DNA of 36,182 bases from Lachnospiraceae bacterium (GTDB taxonomy: Bacteria > Bacillota > Clostridia > Lachnospirales > Lachnospiraceae): contig JAQYDI010000110.1 in assembly GCA_028724245.1 (NCBI GenBank), positions 1-36,182 of the forward strand. The letters run 5' to 3'. The notes beneath the pieces are model-generated. The model saw only the letters and a program-made list of their open reading frames with translations, did not search any database and was not told the origin of the DNA. A program made the translations under genes and the position numbers. Below, piece after piece: positions 13,435 through 21,633 of the stretch. The number at the start of each line of letters is the position of its first letter. The first letter of the stretch is position 1.

Positions 13435-13863
13435 TCAGCCTCCCATTTTATATCGTTCCAGACGATTGACCGTATCAACCACCTGACGTCTGGTTTCTCT
13501 CAGATTATTCTGCATTTCTTTGATCCGCGACTGTACCATCATATCAACCAGCACGTTGTCACAAAACAGATCAACGAATTTAACCAGTCCGTCAAAACGG
13601 ATATTAATGATTCCCGTCATCTGCACATCTGCCAGTTCTTTCTTGAAACGGGCCAGCTCTCTCTGGGCATTTTCCAGTTCGTGCTGCGCCTCATTCATCT
13701 TGGAATGTTTCAGCATGCCGCTGAGAAAACCGCCTCCAAACATATCCCAGAGACCAAAACTCCGGGCTCCGCTTAATGCGGATTCCGCACGGTCCAGCGC
13801 ACTGATCGCCCGCCGGCCGGCAGCAATCGCTTCATCAATTTCTGTAGAATAGTAACCGTTCAT
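13435..13863 (-). CDS. Unknown coiled-coil protein
   Basis: A 142-residue, highly helical and charged protein. The N-terminal third has alanine-rich helix residues (IDEAIAAGRRAISALDRAES) and a Gly-rich turn (FGLWDMFGGGFLSGM). Residues 55-85 form a coiled coil (EAQHELENAQRELARFKKEL), and 115-140 another (IKEMQNNLRETRRQVVDTVN). No signal peptide or membrane helix. AAAGGAGAAG precedes the ATG. It is paired with a tiny membrane protein, which suggests a membrane-associated complex. The family is unknown to me. Confidence 0.7.
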   Translation of the reverse strand: MNGYYSTEIDEAIAAGRRAISALDRAESALSGARSFGLWDMFGGGFLSGMLKHSKMNEAQHELENAQRELARFKKELADVQMTGIINIRFDGLVKFVDLFCDNVLVDMMVQSRIKEMQNNLRETRRQVVDTVNRLERYKMGG

Positions 13864-14230
13864 AAAACTTCTCCTTTATCTCCATCCGATTGTGTATATG
13901 GATATCCTGTCCCGGCAGCTGAACTCTCATTCCATATCTGATTCATCGCCCGGACACATCTGTTTTTGTTATATTTTTATCATAGCAGGATAATTCATAA
14001 AATCCATTAAAATCCTATTAAAATTTTGCTACAGCATTCCCGCCGGTTGTCAGACTGTATGAACAATAAAAACAAGCAACCGGATAACTGTGAAAAAATT
14101 TCTCACGATTATCCGGTTTTGTTTCAGTATTTTGATTATTGTTTTCGTCTTCTGATCATGATTCTGCTTTCAGTCTTCAGATTTTTCAGAACCATTATTC
14201 TTTCTATTGCTGCTCTTTTCTGCCGTTCTA
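13864..14230. other. Intergenic region
   Basis: The left part is the AT-rich upstream region of the coiled-coil operon; no clear promoter could be fixed. The right part holds the hairpin at 14078-14118. The short plus-strand frame at 14026-14298 lacks a ribosome site and runs through the hairpin, so I do not call it. Confidence 0.5.
14078..14124 (-). terminator. Long stem-loop terminator of the URO-D gene
   Basis: AACCGGATAA (14078-14087) pairs with TTATCCGGTT (14109-14118), with a further inner stem GTGAAA/TTTCTCAC. On the minus strand it is followed by a T-rich run (TTGCTTGTTTTTATT), so it ends the URO-D transcript about 110 bp after its stop. It also has TTGTTT on the plus side. Confidence 0.75.
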
Positions 14231-15208
14231 TCAGAAACAGTATTTTGTTTTTTCGTATTCATCAAGCAGTGCCGGCATCCGGTCATCTCCTACGATAAGA
14301 GAATTGCCTTTCTGATTCAGAATCGTCGGCAGCAGGATAAAACCTCCGTTTCTGCCGTATTCCTCCATATTTCTCCGAACCTCTGCCCGGAGATCATCTG
14401 CCGATGCCCCGATCAGGCTGCAGGGACCTTCCGTATCCCATCCGCCTTCAATAACCAGTCTTCCTCTGAAACGTTCCTGAATCCCTTTCAGATCGTTGAC
14501 TGTCTGGGCAGAATTCCAGACGGTAGCACCAATCTCCACAAAATCCTCCATGATATCTTCACATCTGCCGCAGCAGTGCATACAGAAGCGAACTCCTTCA
14601 TCCAGCACTGCCCGGGCAATCTTTGCCTGAGCCGGTTTGATCACTTCACGATAGGTTTCAGGCGACATAAAAAGACCTCTGACCGTTGCCACATCATCAA
14701 AATAAACATACATATCAAGATGATATGCCTCGTTTAACTTATGGAACAGTTTGATCTTCCAGTCAGCCATGGCATCAAAGAAAGCACGGCACTCATCCGG
14801 ATCTTCCAGCAGAGCACAAAGCAGATTCTCAAATCCCATAAAAGCCGCCAGACGTTCATAAACACCGGTTACTCCGTAAAAGGCAACCATCTTCCGATTC
14901 CGGTCAATACCCGCCAGTTCCGCCTGCGCAGTTGACGTAAAATCCAGTGCATCCAGATCCGGAAATTTCACATAATCCCTCCACTCGGAAATTTCCGTAA
15001 AAAGCAGCTGACTGGTATCATGCATGGCTCCCGCCTGATTCACCAGCCAATGAACACCGAAAGCGTCATACCCACTCTGCCGAAGCGGCTGCTCCAGCAT
15101 ATTGATAAACGGCATCCCCACCGTCGATATGCACTCCCCGGTCATCGGAACATACTCCGGTTTCCCCCAGTTCAAAACCTCCAGTAAATTCTCCTTAGGT
15201 GTCATCAT
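14231..15208 (-). CDS. Uroporphyrinogen decarboxylase (URO-D) family, methyltransferase-like
   Basis: A 325-residue TIM-barrel protein of the URO-D/MtaA/CmuA group. It has MTPKENLLEVL at the start, FYGVTGVYERLAAFMGFENL, the DMYVYFDDVATVRGLFMSP segment, and the zinc-type motif FCMHCCGRCEDIMEDFVEIG near 207, followed by VIEGGWDTEGPC. The His-x-Cys motif is typical of the cobamide-dependent methyltransferase branch, whereas true heme HemE lacks it. Methyl transfer to or from a corrinoid or thiol is therefore likelier than heme synthesis. No corrinoid protein is adjacent, so substrate and partner are unknown. GGAGG is about 8-11 bases before the tandem ATG codons. Confidence 0.82.
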   Translation of the reverse strand: MMTPKENLLEVLNWGKPEYVPMTGECISTVGMPFINMLEQPLRQSGYDAFGVHWLVNQAGAMHDTSQLLFTEISEWRDYVKFPDLDALDFTSTAQAELAGIDRNRKMVAFYGVTGVYERLAAFMGFENLLCALLEDPDECRAFFDAMADWKIKLFHKLNEAYHLDMYVYFDDVATVRGLFMSPETYREVIKPAQAKIARAVLDEGVRFCMHCCGRCEDIMEDFVEIGATVWNSAQTVNDLKGIQERFRGRLVIEGGWDTEGPCSLIGASADDLRAEVRRNMEEYGRNGGFILLPTILNQKGNSLIVGDDRMPALLDEYEKTKYCF

Positions 15209-15561
15209 AAAGCACCCCTCCTCTTAAAGAATATAAACCTTCACAAATCCCCTTTTCATATATTATATAAAATTATCCCGCAAAACACCATGCTTTTTTT
15301 ACTTTGATATTACTGTCCGGACTTCTGCCTCAAAACCTTCATTTCTCCCGCGGATCGAACTGAGCAGCAATGCAGAGGAATAGTCCGGCATTTTTTGTGT
15401 ATTATGATGTTTTTTTGCTTTTATGTGTTTATTTTCAGTCTTGTTGCACAATTTATATGATTTCAGCTTTTATATCTATTGTCTTTTTGTATCGTTATTG
15501 CAAATCACAGATTATTTTCTATTCAGATTATCCATATTCTTTCCCGTACACTTTCTCGCGA

Positions 15562-15592
15562 AAAGAAAAAGAACCGGAACGATTTCCGGTTC
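15562..15592 (-). terminator. Stem-loop with minus-strand T run, no upstream minus gene
   Basis: GAACCGGAA (15571-15579) pairs with TTCCGGTTC (15584-15592). On the minus strand TTTTTCTTTT follows the stem. No minus-strand gene lies upstream, so it may end an antisense transcript or insulate the promoter a few bases to its right. Confidence 0.5.
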
Positions 15593-15598
15593 AAATGC

Positions 15599-15627
15599 TT
15601 GCCACGACCATTTTCAGATAGTATAAT
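15599..15627 (+). promoter_or_regulatory. Strong sigma-A promoter of the Cof-type HAD gene
   Basis: TTGCCA (15599-15604), a 17-base spacer and a perfect TATAAT (15622-15627). Transcription would begin near 15634 and give a leader of about 115 bases that includes the 21-bp repeats. Confidence 0.75.
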
Positions 15628-15646
15628 TGTGCGTAAAAACACATCA

Positions 15647-15730
15647 TGCACATTGCAAAACACTGATTATTGATTAAAGAACAGTCATGACTGATTACAA
15701 AACATTCATGATTGATTACAGAACACTCAT
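15647..15730 (+). repeat. Four tandem 21-bp repeats in the HAD gene leader
   Basis: Units start at 15647, 15668, 15689 and 15710. The last three share TGATTA, AACA and TCAT at the same places (for example GATTGATTACAGAACACTCAT, split here as GATTGATTACAG + AACACTCAT). The first unit is more diverged but keeps the right half. Two helical turns per unit suggests a protein-binding array or an RNA element in the 5' leader. Confidence 0.7.
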
Positions 15731-15750
15731 AACAGGAAAGAGGTATAATT

Positions 15751-16560
15751 ATGGATTATAAGATGCTTGTTCTCGACCTGGACGGTACGTTGACCAATTC
15801 CAGAAAAGAAGTCACAGAACCCACCAGAAAGGCTCTGATCGAAATTCAGGAAGCCGGCAAAATTGTTGTTCTGGCCAGCGGCCGCCCTGTCAACGGCGTC
15901 CTTCCCCTTGCCGAAGAACTGGAACTGACACGTTTCGGCGGCTATACGCTCTCCTTCAACGGTGCGCGCATTACCCAATGCTCCACCGGCAATATCATTT
16001 ACAACCGCACACTCCCCGCTTCCGTCATCAGACCCATTTATGATACCGTAAGCGCATATGACGGCGTTGATATTCTCACCTACGGCGAACAGTGCATCCT
16101 TTCCGGTCTGAAAGCAAATCAATACACAGAACTGGAATCCTCCATCAATAAAATGGATATCGTTCATACGGATGACTTCGTTTCAAGCCTGACATTTCCG
16201 GTCAATAAGATTCTGATCCCCGGTGAGCACGATATTCTGGTGGAAATCCAGCAAAAACTGCAGGATCAGTTCCGCAGCCTGCTGAATATCTATTTTTCCG
16301 AACCCTTTTTCCTTGAGATCATGCCCCAGAATATTGACAAGGCCTACTCTCTGCAGAAGCTGCTCAACAGTCTGGGACTGACAGCGGATTCCATGATCTG
16401 CTGCGGAGACGGATACAACGATATCTCCATGATTGAATATGCGGGCCTGGGTGTTGCCATGAAAAATGCGCAGCCCATTGTAAAGGATACTGCCGACTAC
16501 ATTACAAAATCAAACGACGAGGACGGAATCCTGCACGTCATCAATACCTTTATGCGTTAA
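15751..16560 (+). CDS. Cof-type HAD-IIB family hydrolase
   Basis: A 269-residue phosphatase of the Cof/YbdA-type HAD-IIB subfamily. Motif I is VLDLDGTLTNS near residue 7, motif II VLASGRP near 40, the alpha/beta cap lies at about 85-190, motif III Lys is in NIDKAYSLQKLL, and motif IV is CCGDGYNDISMIEYAG near 213, followed by GVAMKNAQPIVKDTADYI. Family members hydrolyse sugar phosphates, flavin or PLP phosphates; the substrate is unknown. GGAAAGAGG precedes the ATG by 7 bases. It is a single gene with its own promoter and terminator. Confidence 0.92.
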   Translation: MDYKMLVLDLDGTLTNSRKEVTEPTRKALIEIQEAGKIVVLASGRPVNGVLPLAEELELTRFGGYTLSFNGARITQCSTGNIIYNRTLPASVIRPIYDTVSAYDGVDILTYGEQCILSGLKANQYTELESSINKMDIVHTDDFVSSLTFPVNKILIPGEHDILVEIQQKLQDQFRSLLNIYFSEPFFLEIMPQNIDKAYSLQKLLNSLGLTADSMICCGDGYNDISMIEYAGLGVAMKNAQPIVKDTADYITKSNDEDGILHVINTFMR

Positions 16561-16606
16561 TATGCATAAGAAAGCTGACAGGCATTGATGTTTTCCCGCG
16601 TTTCAG

Positions 16607-16676
16607 ACAGAAGCCGGAAAGACCGCCTGCCTCCTTTTTCCGGAGTGCAGACGGTCTTCCTGACTTCTGTTTTTTA
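16607..16676 (+). terminator. Long-stem terminator after the Cof-type gene
   Basis: ACAGAAG (16607-16613) pairs with CTTCTGT (16664-16670), with an inner GAAAGACCG/CGGTCTTC stem. TTTTTTAT follows immediately. Confidence 0.85.
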
Positions 16677-16738
16677 TGTATTGGATTTAATCCCATAATA
16701 CTAACGGATTTCGAGAGTGTTTTTCTTTTGTTTTTCCG

Positions 16739-17107
16739 CTATCTTTCCGGAATGATCTCCAGCCAGTATCCATCGGGATCTGTAATAAAATAAATTCCCA
16801 TGGAAGGGTTCTCAAATACGATGCAGCCCATCTCTTCATGCAGTTTATGGGAAGCCTCAAAATCATCGGTTACAAATGCCAGATGGAATTCTTCATCACC
16901 CAGATTGTAGGGGCGGTCGTATTCCTTTGTCCAGGTCAGTTCCAGTTCAAAAGGTGTCGTATCATTGCCCACATAAACAATAATAAAAGAACCATCCTCC
17001 GCCGTTTTTCTTCTGCGCTCTGTCAATCCCAGCGCTTTTTCATAAAAAGCAAGACTTTTATCCAGGTCGAATACATTATAATTCTCATGTACCATCTTAA
17101 ATTTCAT
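16739..17107 (-). CDS. VOC family protein, lactoylglutathione-lyase-like
   Basis: A 122-residue vicinal-oxygen-chelate protein with two beta-alpha-beta-beta-beta modules. Likely metal ligands are His in MVHENYNV, Glu in FELELTW, His in FHLAFVTDDF and Glu in YWLEIIPE, the same set as glyoxalase I. LDKSLAFYEKALGL is the typical first helix. Glyoxalase I activity is plausible but its thiol cosubstrate is uncertain in this group. It overlaps the upstream MBL-fold gene by 11 bp, so they form an operon. Confidence 0.85.
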   Translation of the reverse strand: MKFKMVHENYNVFDLDKSLAFYEKALGLTERRRKTAEDGSFIIVYVGNDTTPFELELTWTKEYDRPYNLGDEEFHLAFVTDDFEASHKLHEEMGCIVFENPSMGIYFITDPDGYWLEIIPER

Positions 17108-17837
17108 CGCATTGTCCTCTTTCCGTAATCGTATGAATTACTGTTTCCGGATACCTTCCTCTGTGTGTTTCAAGAAACTCCGGAATAATCTTATACCGTC
17201 CCCAGCAGTGCATGGGAAATACATGTTTTACAGGTATGTGCTCCAGATAATATTCCATACCACAGAATTTATACTGCTCCTGTCTGGGATCCAGCGGCAG
17301 AAAAGCCGCATCCACCGCATCGTCCTGCAGAAGCTGTGCCAGACGGCCCACAGAATGTTCGAACATGGCAGTCATATTGTGATATTCCTGCTTTGTATCT
17401 TCCGGCCAGATCCACCAGTTCAGATCACCTGCATGATAAACTTTTATCTGCTCCCGGGGCACCGAAACCAGAAAGGCAACTCCTTCATCTGTTGATTTTA
17501 TCGTATCAATTTCCAGTTTGTCAATCACATACTTCTCATCCGCCCGCAGGGAATGAAGTCTTCCCTGCTCCTGCAGCTTCACCGCCTGCGGATATTTCCT
17601 GAAAAAATGCCCGTTCAGCTTTATGTCACAGGAAAGAATATACTCCACCCGTTCTGTCATTTCCGAAAAGGAAAAAATATCGGGATTGAAGTGATCCTGA
17701 TGCCGGTGACTGGCAAAAATATACAGCGGCCCGTTTTCGGAAAGCTCCGGCAGCGTCCCTGTGTAATAATCAAAAAGCAGACTGCAGCTTTCCAGTGTTA
17801 CCAGAAAGCCGCTGTGACCGATATACTGAATTTTCAT
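17097..17837 (-). CDS. MBL-fold metallo-hydrolase
   Basis: A 246-residue metallo-beta-lactamase-fold protein. It has MKIQYIGHSGFLV at the start, the metal motif ASHRHQDHFNPD (HxHxDH) near 43-54, YHAGDLNWW near 135 and PMHCWGRYKI near 208 supplying the later ligands. It resembles the UlaG/YtnP-like L-ascorbate-6-phosphate-lactonase-like branch, but the substrate is unknown. It overlaps the VOC gene downstream, so the two may act on one reactive metabolite such as a lactone or thioester; this is inference. Confidence 0.85.
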   Translation of the reverse strand: MKIQYIGHSGFLVTLESCSLLFDYYTGTLPELSENGPLYIFASHRHQDHFNPDIFSFSEMTERVEYILSCDIKLNGHFFRKYPQAVKLQEQGRLHSLRADEKYVIDKLEIDTIKSTDEGVAFLVSVPREQIKVYHAGDLNWWIWPEDTKQEYHNMTAMFEHSVGRLAQLLQDDAVDAAFLPLDPRQEQYKFCGMEYYLEHIPVKHVFPMHCWGRYKIIPEFLETHRGRYPETVIHTITERGQCDEI

Positions 17838-17869
17838 CTATACAAACCTTCTTTCGTATTCACCACATG

Positions 17870-18184
17870 TTACATTTTCTCATTTCTGATTTCCCAGTGA
17901 ATCAGAAACGTAAGCGCCGCTCTCATCAAAATGATTGCTCCCAGAATAACCAGCTCACTGGTCTGGCGTACGATCACTGTCCGCAGGACCTCGCTTCCCA
18001 GTTTAAATTCCAGTGCCAGTGCGATTCCCTCCGCCAGAGACAGACGGACATGCGGATCTCTCATGCAGAGCCCCCAGACGTTCTTCAAGGCACTCCACAT
18101 AAGAACGATCAAACCGATAAACTCCAGAATGATCACACAGTATTCCACCAGTTCTTCAAAATACAAAGTAATCAAATGCAGCAT
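17870..18184 (-). CDS. DUF1622 family membrane protein
   Basis: A 104-residue integral membrane protein. Hydrophobic segments are at about 12-33 (EYCVIILEFIGLIVLMWSA) and 75-96 (LVILGAIILMRAALTFLIH). Between them is the family signature LSLAEGIALALEFKLGSEVLRT. DUF1622 proteins have no settled function. GGAGAG is 6 bases upstream of ATG. It lies 32 bp upstream of the MBL-fold gene on the same strand and may be co-transcribed. Confidence 0.82.
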   Translation of the reverse strand: MLHLITLYFEELVEYCVIILEFIGLIVLMWSALKNVWGLCMRDPHVRLSLAEGIALALEFKLGSEVLRTVIVRQTSELVILGAIILMRAALTFLIHWEIRNEKM

Positions 18185-18489
18185 AACTCTCCTTCTGTTT
18201 CCCGTAAGCTCATCCCGCTGTATTTCACAAGCTTACCATAATCCCCGGATTTGTCAATCATACAGTTTCCGTCAATTATGCAGCCGCCAATATTTTTTCT
18301 GCCCTGTCCATATCTTCTGTTCTGAACAGTACTCTATCAGTGTACCTTTCATATGCAGAAATTATGCATCCTGCTCATATTCTATTGACTTTTTTGGTTT
18401 TATATGTTAAAGTTTTGATGTTTATCGCTTTAGTGCTTAAAAGAAATAAAGAGAAATTCAACAAAAGAAATACGAAAGGAATCATTTTT
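18185..18489. other. Intergenic region between divergent genes
   Basis: It holds a 13-bp palindrome CTGTTCTGAACAG (18317-18329), which resembles the end of the palindromic repeats elsewhere in the window, and the symporter promoter at 18385-18413. No gene was found. Confidence 0.5.
18385..18413 (+). promoter_or_regulatory. Sigma-A promoter of the symporter gene
   Basis: TTGACT (18385-18390), a 17-base spacer and TAAAGT (18408-18413). It lies about 75 bases before the start codon. Confidence 0.55.
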
Positions 18490-19986
18490 ATGAAAGTAGT
18501 AATTTTAATTCTCTATTTTGCACTTCTCGTTGCAATCGGTCTGTACTGCAGAAAACATGCGACTGATGTCAATGGATTTGTTCTCGGAGGACGTTCTGTC
18601 GGCCCCTGGCTGACGGCATTCGCCTACGGTACCTCTTACTTCTCAGCAGTTGTATTTGTCGGATATGCCGGTCAGTTCGGATGGAAATACGGCATCTCAG
18701 CCACCTGGGCAGGTATCGGAAACGCCATCATCGGCTCCCTCTTTGCCTGGATGGTGCTTGGCCGCAGAACCCGTCTCATGTCACAGCATCTGGACTCTGC
18801 CACCATGCCCCAGTTTTTCGGACGGAGATTTGACAGTCAGGGCCTGAAAATCGGTGCATCCGTCATCATTTTCATCTTCCTGATTCCCTACACGGCATCG
18901 CTGTACAACGGACTTTCCCGTCTGTTCGGCATGGCATTTGATATCGATTACTCTGTCTGCATCCTTCTGATGGCTGTTCTGACAGCTGTTTATGTCATCG
19001 CGGGCGGATACATGGCAACAGCCATCAACGACTTTATTCAGGGTATGATCATGCTGGTGGGCATTGTAGCGGTCATCGCCGCCGTACTGAACAGCAAAGG
19101 CGGTCTCTCTGCAGCTCTGGAAGGGCTGGCTCAGGTCACCGACGAAACCGTCAGCACCACACCCGGTATTTTTGCTACCTGCTTCGGGCCCGATCCTCTG
19201 AATCTGCTTTTCGTAGTACTGCTGACCTCTCTCGGTACCTGGGGACTTCCGCAGATGGTTCAGAAATTCTACGCCATCAAGGATGAATCCGCCATCAAAA
19301 AAGGAACGATCATCTCAACCCTGTTCGCACTGGTCGTAGCAGGCGGATGTTATTTCCTCGGCGGCTTCGGACGTCTGTTCTCCGATCAGATCGACATTGC
19401 CGCAAACGGATATGACTCCATCATCCCCACCATGCTCTCCAATCTGAGCCCCTTCATGATCTCTTTGGTGGTTATTCTGGTTCTTTCCGCCTCCATGTCC
19501 ACCCTGTCCTCTCTGGTTATCGCTTCCAGCTCCACGCTGACCATCGACTTCCTGAAGGACAACTTTATCAAAAACATGAGTGAGAAAAAACAGGTTATCT
19601 ACATCCGTGTTCTGATCGTGGTGTTCATTGCCATCTCCGCAGTACTTGCCCTGATCCAGTACAAATCAGCCGTAACCTTCATCGCACAGCTGATGGGCAT
19701 TTCCTGGGGCGCACTGGCCGGCGCATTCCTTGCCCCGTTCCTCTACTCCCTCTACTGGAAACGCACTACCAAAGCAGCCTGCTGGGCAAGCTTCCTCTTC
19801 GGCTCCCTGCTGATGATCTACAACATGCTCTTTCGAAGCACCCTGCCCGCCATCATCCAGTCCCCCATCAACTGCGGCGTCATCGCCATGCTGGCAGGCC
19901 TCATCATCGTACCGGTAATCAGTCTGCTGACACCCGCACCCAAAAAAGAACTGGTAGAAGACGCCTTCAGCTGCTACAAAAAATAA
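18490..19986 (+). CDS. Sodium:solute symporter (SSS family)
   Basis: A 498-residue transporter of the PutP-like SSS family that couples substrate import to sodium. About 13 hydrophobic segments are visible, beginning VVILILYFALLVAIGLYC. Family signatures: GFVLGGRSVGPWLTAFAYGTS near 25, the AVYVIAGGYMATAINDFIQG segment near 170 (the SSS signature region) and VILVLSASMSTLSSLVIASS near 330. The ATG at 18490 follows GAAAGGA by 9 bases; an upstream in-frame start at 18340 would include the promoter. Substrate could be proline, pantothenate or another small solute; not resolvable here. Confidence 0.92.
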   Translation: MKVVILILYFALLVAIGLYCRKHATDVNGFVLGGRSVGPWLTAFAYGTSYFSAVVFVGYAGQFGWKYGISATWAGIGNAIIGSLFAWMVLGRRTRLMSQHLDSATMPQFFGRRFDSQGLKIGASVIIFIFLIPYTASLYNGLSRLFGMAFDIDYSVCILLMAVLTAVYVIAGGYMATAINDFIQGMIMLVGIVAVIAAVLNSKGGLSAALEGLAQVTDETVSTTPGIFATCFGPDPLNLLFVVLLTSLGTWGLPQMVQKFYAIKDESAIKKGTIISTLFALVVAGGCYFLGGFGRLFSDQIDIAANGYDSIIPTMLSNLSPFMISLVVILVLSASMSTLSSLVIASSSTLTIDFLKDNFIKNMSEKKQVIYIRVLIVVFIAISAVLALIQYKSAVTFIAQLMGISWGALAGAFLAPFLYSLYWKRTTKAACWASFLFGSLLMIYNMLFRSTLPAIIQSPINCGVIAMLAGLIIVPVISLLTPAPKKELVEDAFSCYKK

Positions 19987-19988
19987 AC

Positions 19989-20132
19989 GTAACTGTTCAG
20001 AGCCAACCTCGAAAACACTATGTGTTTCCTCGGTGTGGCGTATCCGCCAAATAGATTTGTACAAAAAAGTGCTCATGAATGCAAGCATTCGTCGCACTTT
20101 TTGTACAAATCTGCCTGGCTCTGAACAGTTAC
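19989..20132. repeat. 144-bp palindromic MITE-like element
   Basis: A perfect 17-bp terminal inverted repeat (GTAACTGTTCAGAGCCA at 19989-20005, complement at 20116-20132) encloses smaller hairpins: AAACAC/GTGTTT, TGGCG/CGCCA (about 20036-20049), a 19-bp inverted pair AGATTTGTAC.../...GTACAAATCT (20053-20072 with 20094-20112) and GAATGC/GCATTC at its tip. The element sits 2 bp after the symporter stop and may act as its terminator. About 45 bp of its left arm recur at 34323-34367, and its outer core at 5811-5853. Confidence 0.8.
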
Positions 20133-20203
20133 TTCATATCATCATTTTGCTGAAAAATCAATATGCCGCAGGCGATCATCCCTTCTTTTTCTCACTATTC
20201 CTA

Positions 20204-20232
20204 TTGACTTAGTATGTATTGTAGTATATAAT
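20204..20232 (+). promoter_or_regulatory. Near-consensus sigma-A promoter with possible operator
   Basis: TTGACT (20204-20209), 17 bases, TATAAT (20227-20232). A dyad with arms GTAGTATAT (from 20221) and ATACACTAC covers the -10 and start region, a plausible repressor site for the C-S lyase gene. Confidence 0.75.
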
Positions 20233-20268
20233 TTACGCCACATACACTACGAGCAGGGAGACAAATTT

Positions 20269-21510
20269 ATGGAACATACAACAGAAAAAAAGAACGATGA
20301 CCACAATAATAAAAGCTATGAGAAAAAATATGATTTTGACCGAATCACAGACCGGAAAGGAACTTCCTCTTTGAAATATGATTTCGGCCCGGAGCGCAAA
20401 GGCCGGGATGACCTGCTGCCTTTGTGGGTGGCAGACATGGATTTTCGCCTGCCCGGTGAAATACTGGACGAAATTCAGAAACGTACCGCCCACGGTATTT
20501 TCGGATATACAGATCCGAAACCGGATTACAAAGAATCAGTGCGAACATGGTTTCTGGAAAAGCACCGCTGGGATGTCCATCCTGACTGGATCACCATCAC
20601 GCCCGGTGTAGTTTATGCCATTTCCACTGCCATCCGCGCCTTTACAAAAAAAGGCGATGCCGTGATCATTCAGCAGCCGGTTTACTATCCGTTTTCCGAA
20701 TGTATCAAAGACAACGGCAGAAAAGTAATCAATTCCCAGCTGATTTACGAAAACGGCCGCTACCGTATGGATTATGAAGATTTCGAGAAAAAGATACAGG
20801 AGCATCAGGTACGGCTCTTTTTACTGTGCAGTCCTCACAACCCGGTCGGAAGAGTCTGGAGCCGCGAAGAACTGGAAACAATCGGTGAAATCTGCCTGCG
20901 CCACCATGTCCTGATTTTTTCAGATGAGATCCATTGTGACATTACCTATCCGGGAGCGGTTCATACACCCTTTGCGTCCATTCATAAGGAACTGGAAGAT
21001 CTGGTCATCGTCGGCACCTCTCCCAGCAAAACCTTTAATCTGGCCGGACTGCAGGTGTCCAATATCATCATTCCCAATGAAAAGCTGAGAGCCCGTTTCC
21101 GCCGGGAAAATGCAGCTGCCGGTTACAGTCAGGCCAATGTTCTGGGCATGACTGCCTGCAAAGCAGCCTATGATCTGGGCACGCCCTGGTACCGCGAGCT
21201 GCTTGCCTATCTGAAGGGAAATCTGGATTTTACCGAGCATTTTCTGAAAACACGCCTTCCCCGGATCCACATGGTCCAGCCGGAAGGAACCTACCTTATA
21301 TGGCTTGATTTCAGTGAACCTGGCCTGACTCCGGCCCGGCTGGAAACGCTGATTACCGACAAAGCACATCTCTGGCTGGATTCCGGCATCATTTTCGGAC
21401 AGGAAACAGCTCTGTTTGAGCGCATCAACATTGCCTGCCCCCGAAGTATACTGGAGCAGGCGCTTCTTCAGCTGGAAAATGCCCTGTCCGATATAGGTTT
21501 TTCCTTATAA
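20269..21510 (+). CDS. MalY/PatB family PLP C-S beta-lyase
   Basis: A 413-residue fold-type I PLP enzyme of the MalY/PatB group (cystathionine beta-lyase, EC 4.4.1.13 type), which releases a thiol, pyruvate and ammonia from cystathionine or S-conjugates of cysteine. Landmarks: LPLWVADMDF near 50, FGYTDPKPDY, TPGVVYAIS, QQPVYYPF, SPHNPVGRVWSREEL, FSDEIHCDI near 217 and the PLP lysine K254 in GTSPSKTFNLAGLQ. The first 20 residues are a hydrophilic extension rich in Lys, Asp and Asn that is not part of the domain. It lies upstream of a second sulfur-amino-acid enzyme and has its own promoter. Confidence 0.9.
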   Translation: MEHTTEKKNDDHNNKSYEKKYDFDRITDRKGTSSLKYDFGPERKGRDDLLPLWVADMDFRLPGEILDEIQKRTAHGIFGYTDPKPDYKESVRTWFLEKHRWDVHPDWITITPGVVYAISTAIRAFTKKGDAVIIQQPVYYPFSECIKDNGRKVINSQLIYENGRYRMDYEDFEKKIQEHQVRLFLLCSPHNPVGRVWSREELETIGEICLRHHVLIFSDEIHCDITYPGAVHTPFASIHKELEDLVIVGTSPSKTFNLAGLQVSNIIIPNEKLRARFRRENAAAGYSQANVLGMTACKAAYDLGTPWYRELLAYLKGNLDFTEHFLKTRLPRIHMVQPEGTYLIWLDFSEPGLTPARLETLITDKAHLWLDSGIIFGQETALFERINIACPRSILEQALLQLENALSDIGFSL

Positions 21511-21633
21511 CCAGTCCTTTGTTACAGATATTATACAAAAGCCCGGCCGGATGCTATGATATTGTGAAATGAGTTCAGAAATCGTTTTCGGACAGTTTCT
21601 GACTACAGCAATATTTTACAGGAGGAAAACACC

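Larger units (their letters stand above)
15209..15750. other. Long intergenic region between divergent genes
   Basis: It contains an AT-rich leader of the URO-D gene with a TATAAT-like stretch near 15260, a hairpin at 15571-15592, a strong sigma-A promoter at 15599-15627 and four tandem 21-bp repeats at 15647-15730. The stretch 15300-15570 shows no convincing gene; the plus-strand frame starting at 15370 is very hydrophobic and aromatic-rich without a ribosome site. Confidence 0.6.

Noticed and set aside
14026..14298. Small plus-strand gene
   Set aside because: No ribosome site, and the frame runs through the terminator hairpin and into the antisense of the URO-D gene.
14231..15208. HemE, heme-pathway uroporphyrinogen decarboxylase
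   Set aside because: The His-x-Cys zinc motif and the absence of heme genes nearby fit the methyltransferase branch better.
15370..15626. Small plus-strand genes in three overlapping frames
   Set aside because: Phe/Tyr-rich translations of AT-rich intergenic DNA without ribosome sites; they cross a hairpin and a promoter.
15647..15730. CRISPR array
   Set aside because: The 21-bp units are head to tail without spacers, and no cas gene is near.
19666..20097. Minus-strand ORF covering the palindromic element
   Set aside because: It is antisense to the symporter gene and its start lies inside the repeat.
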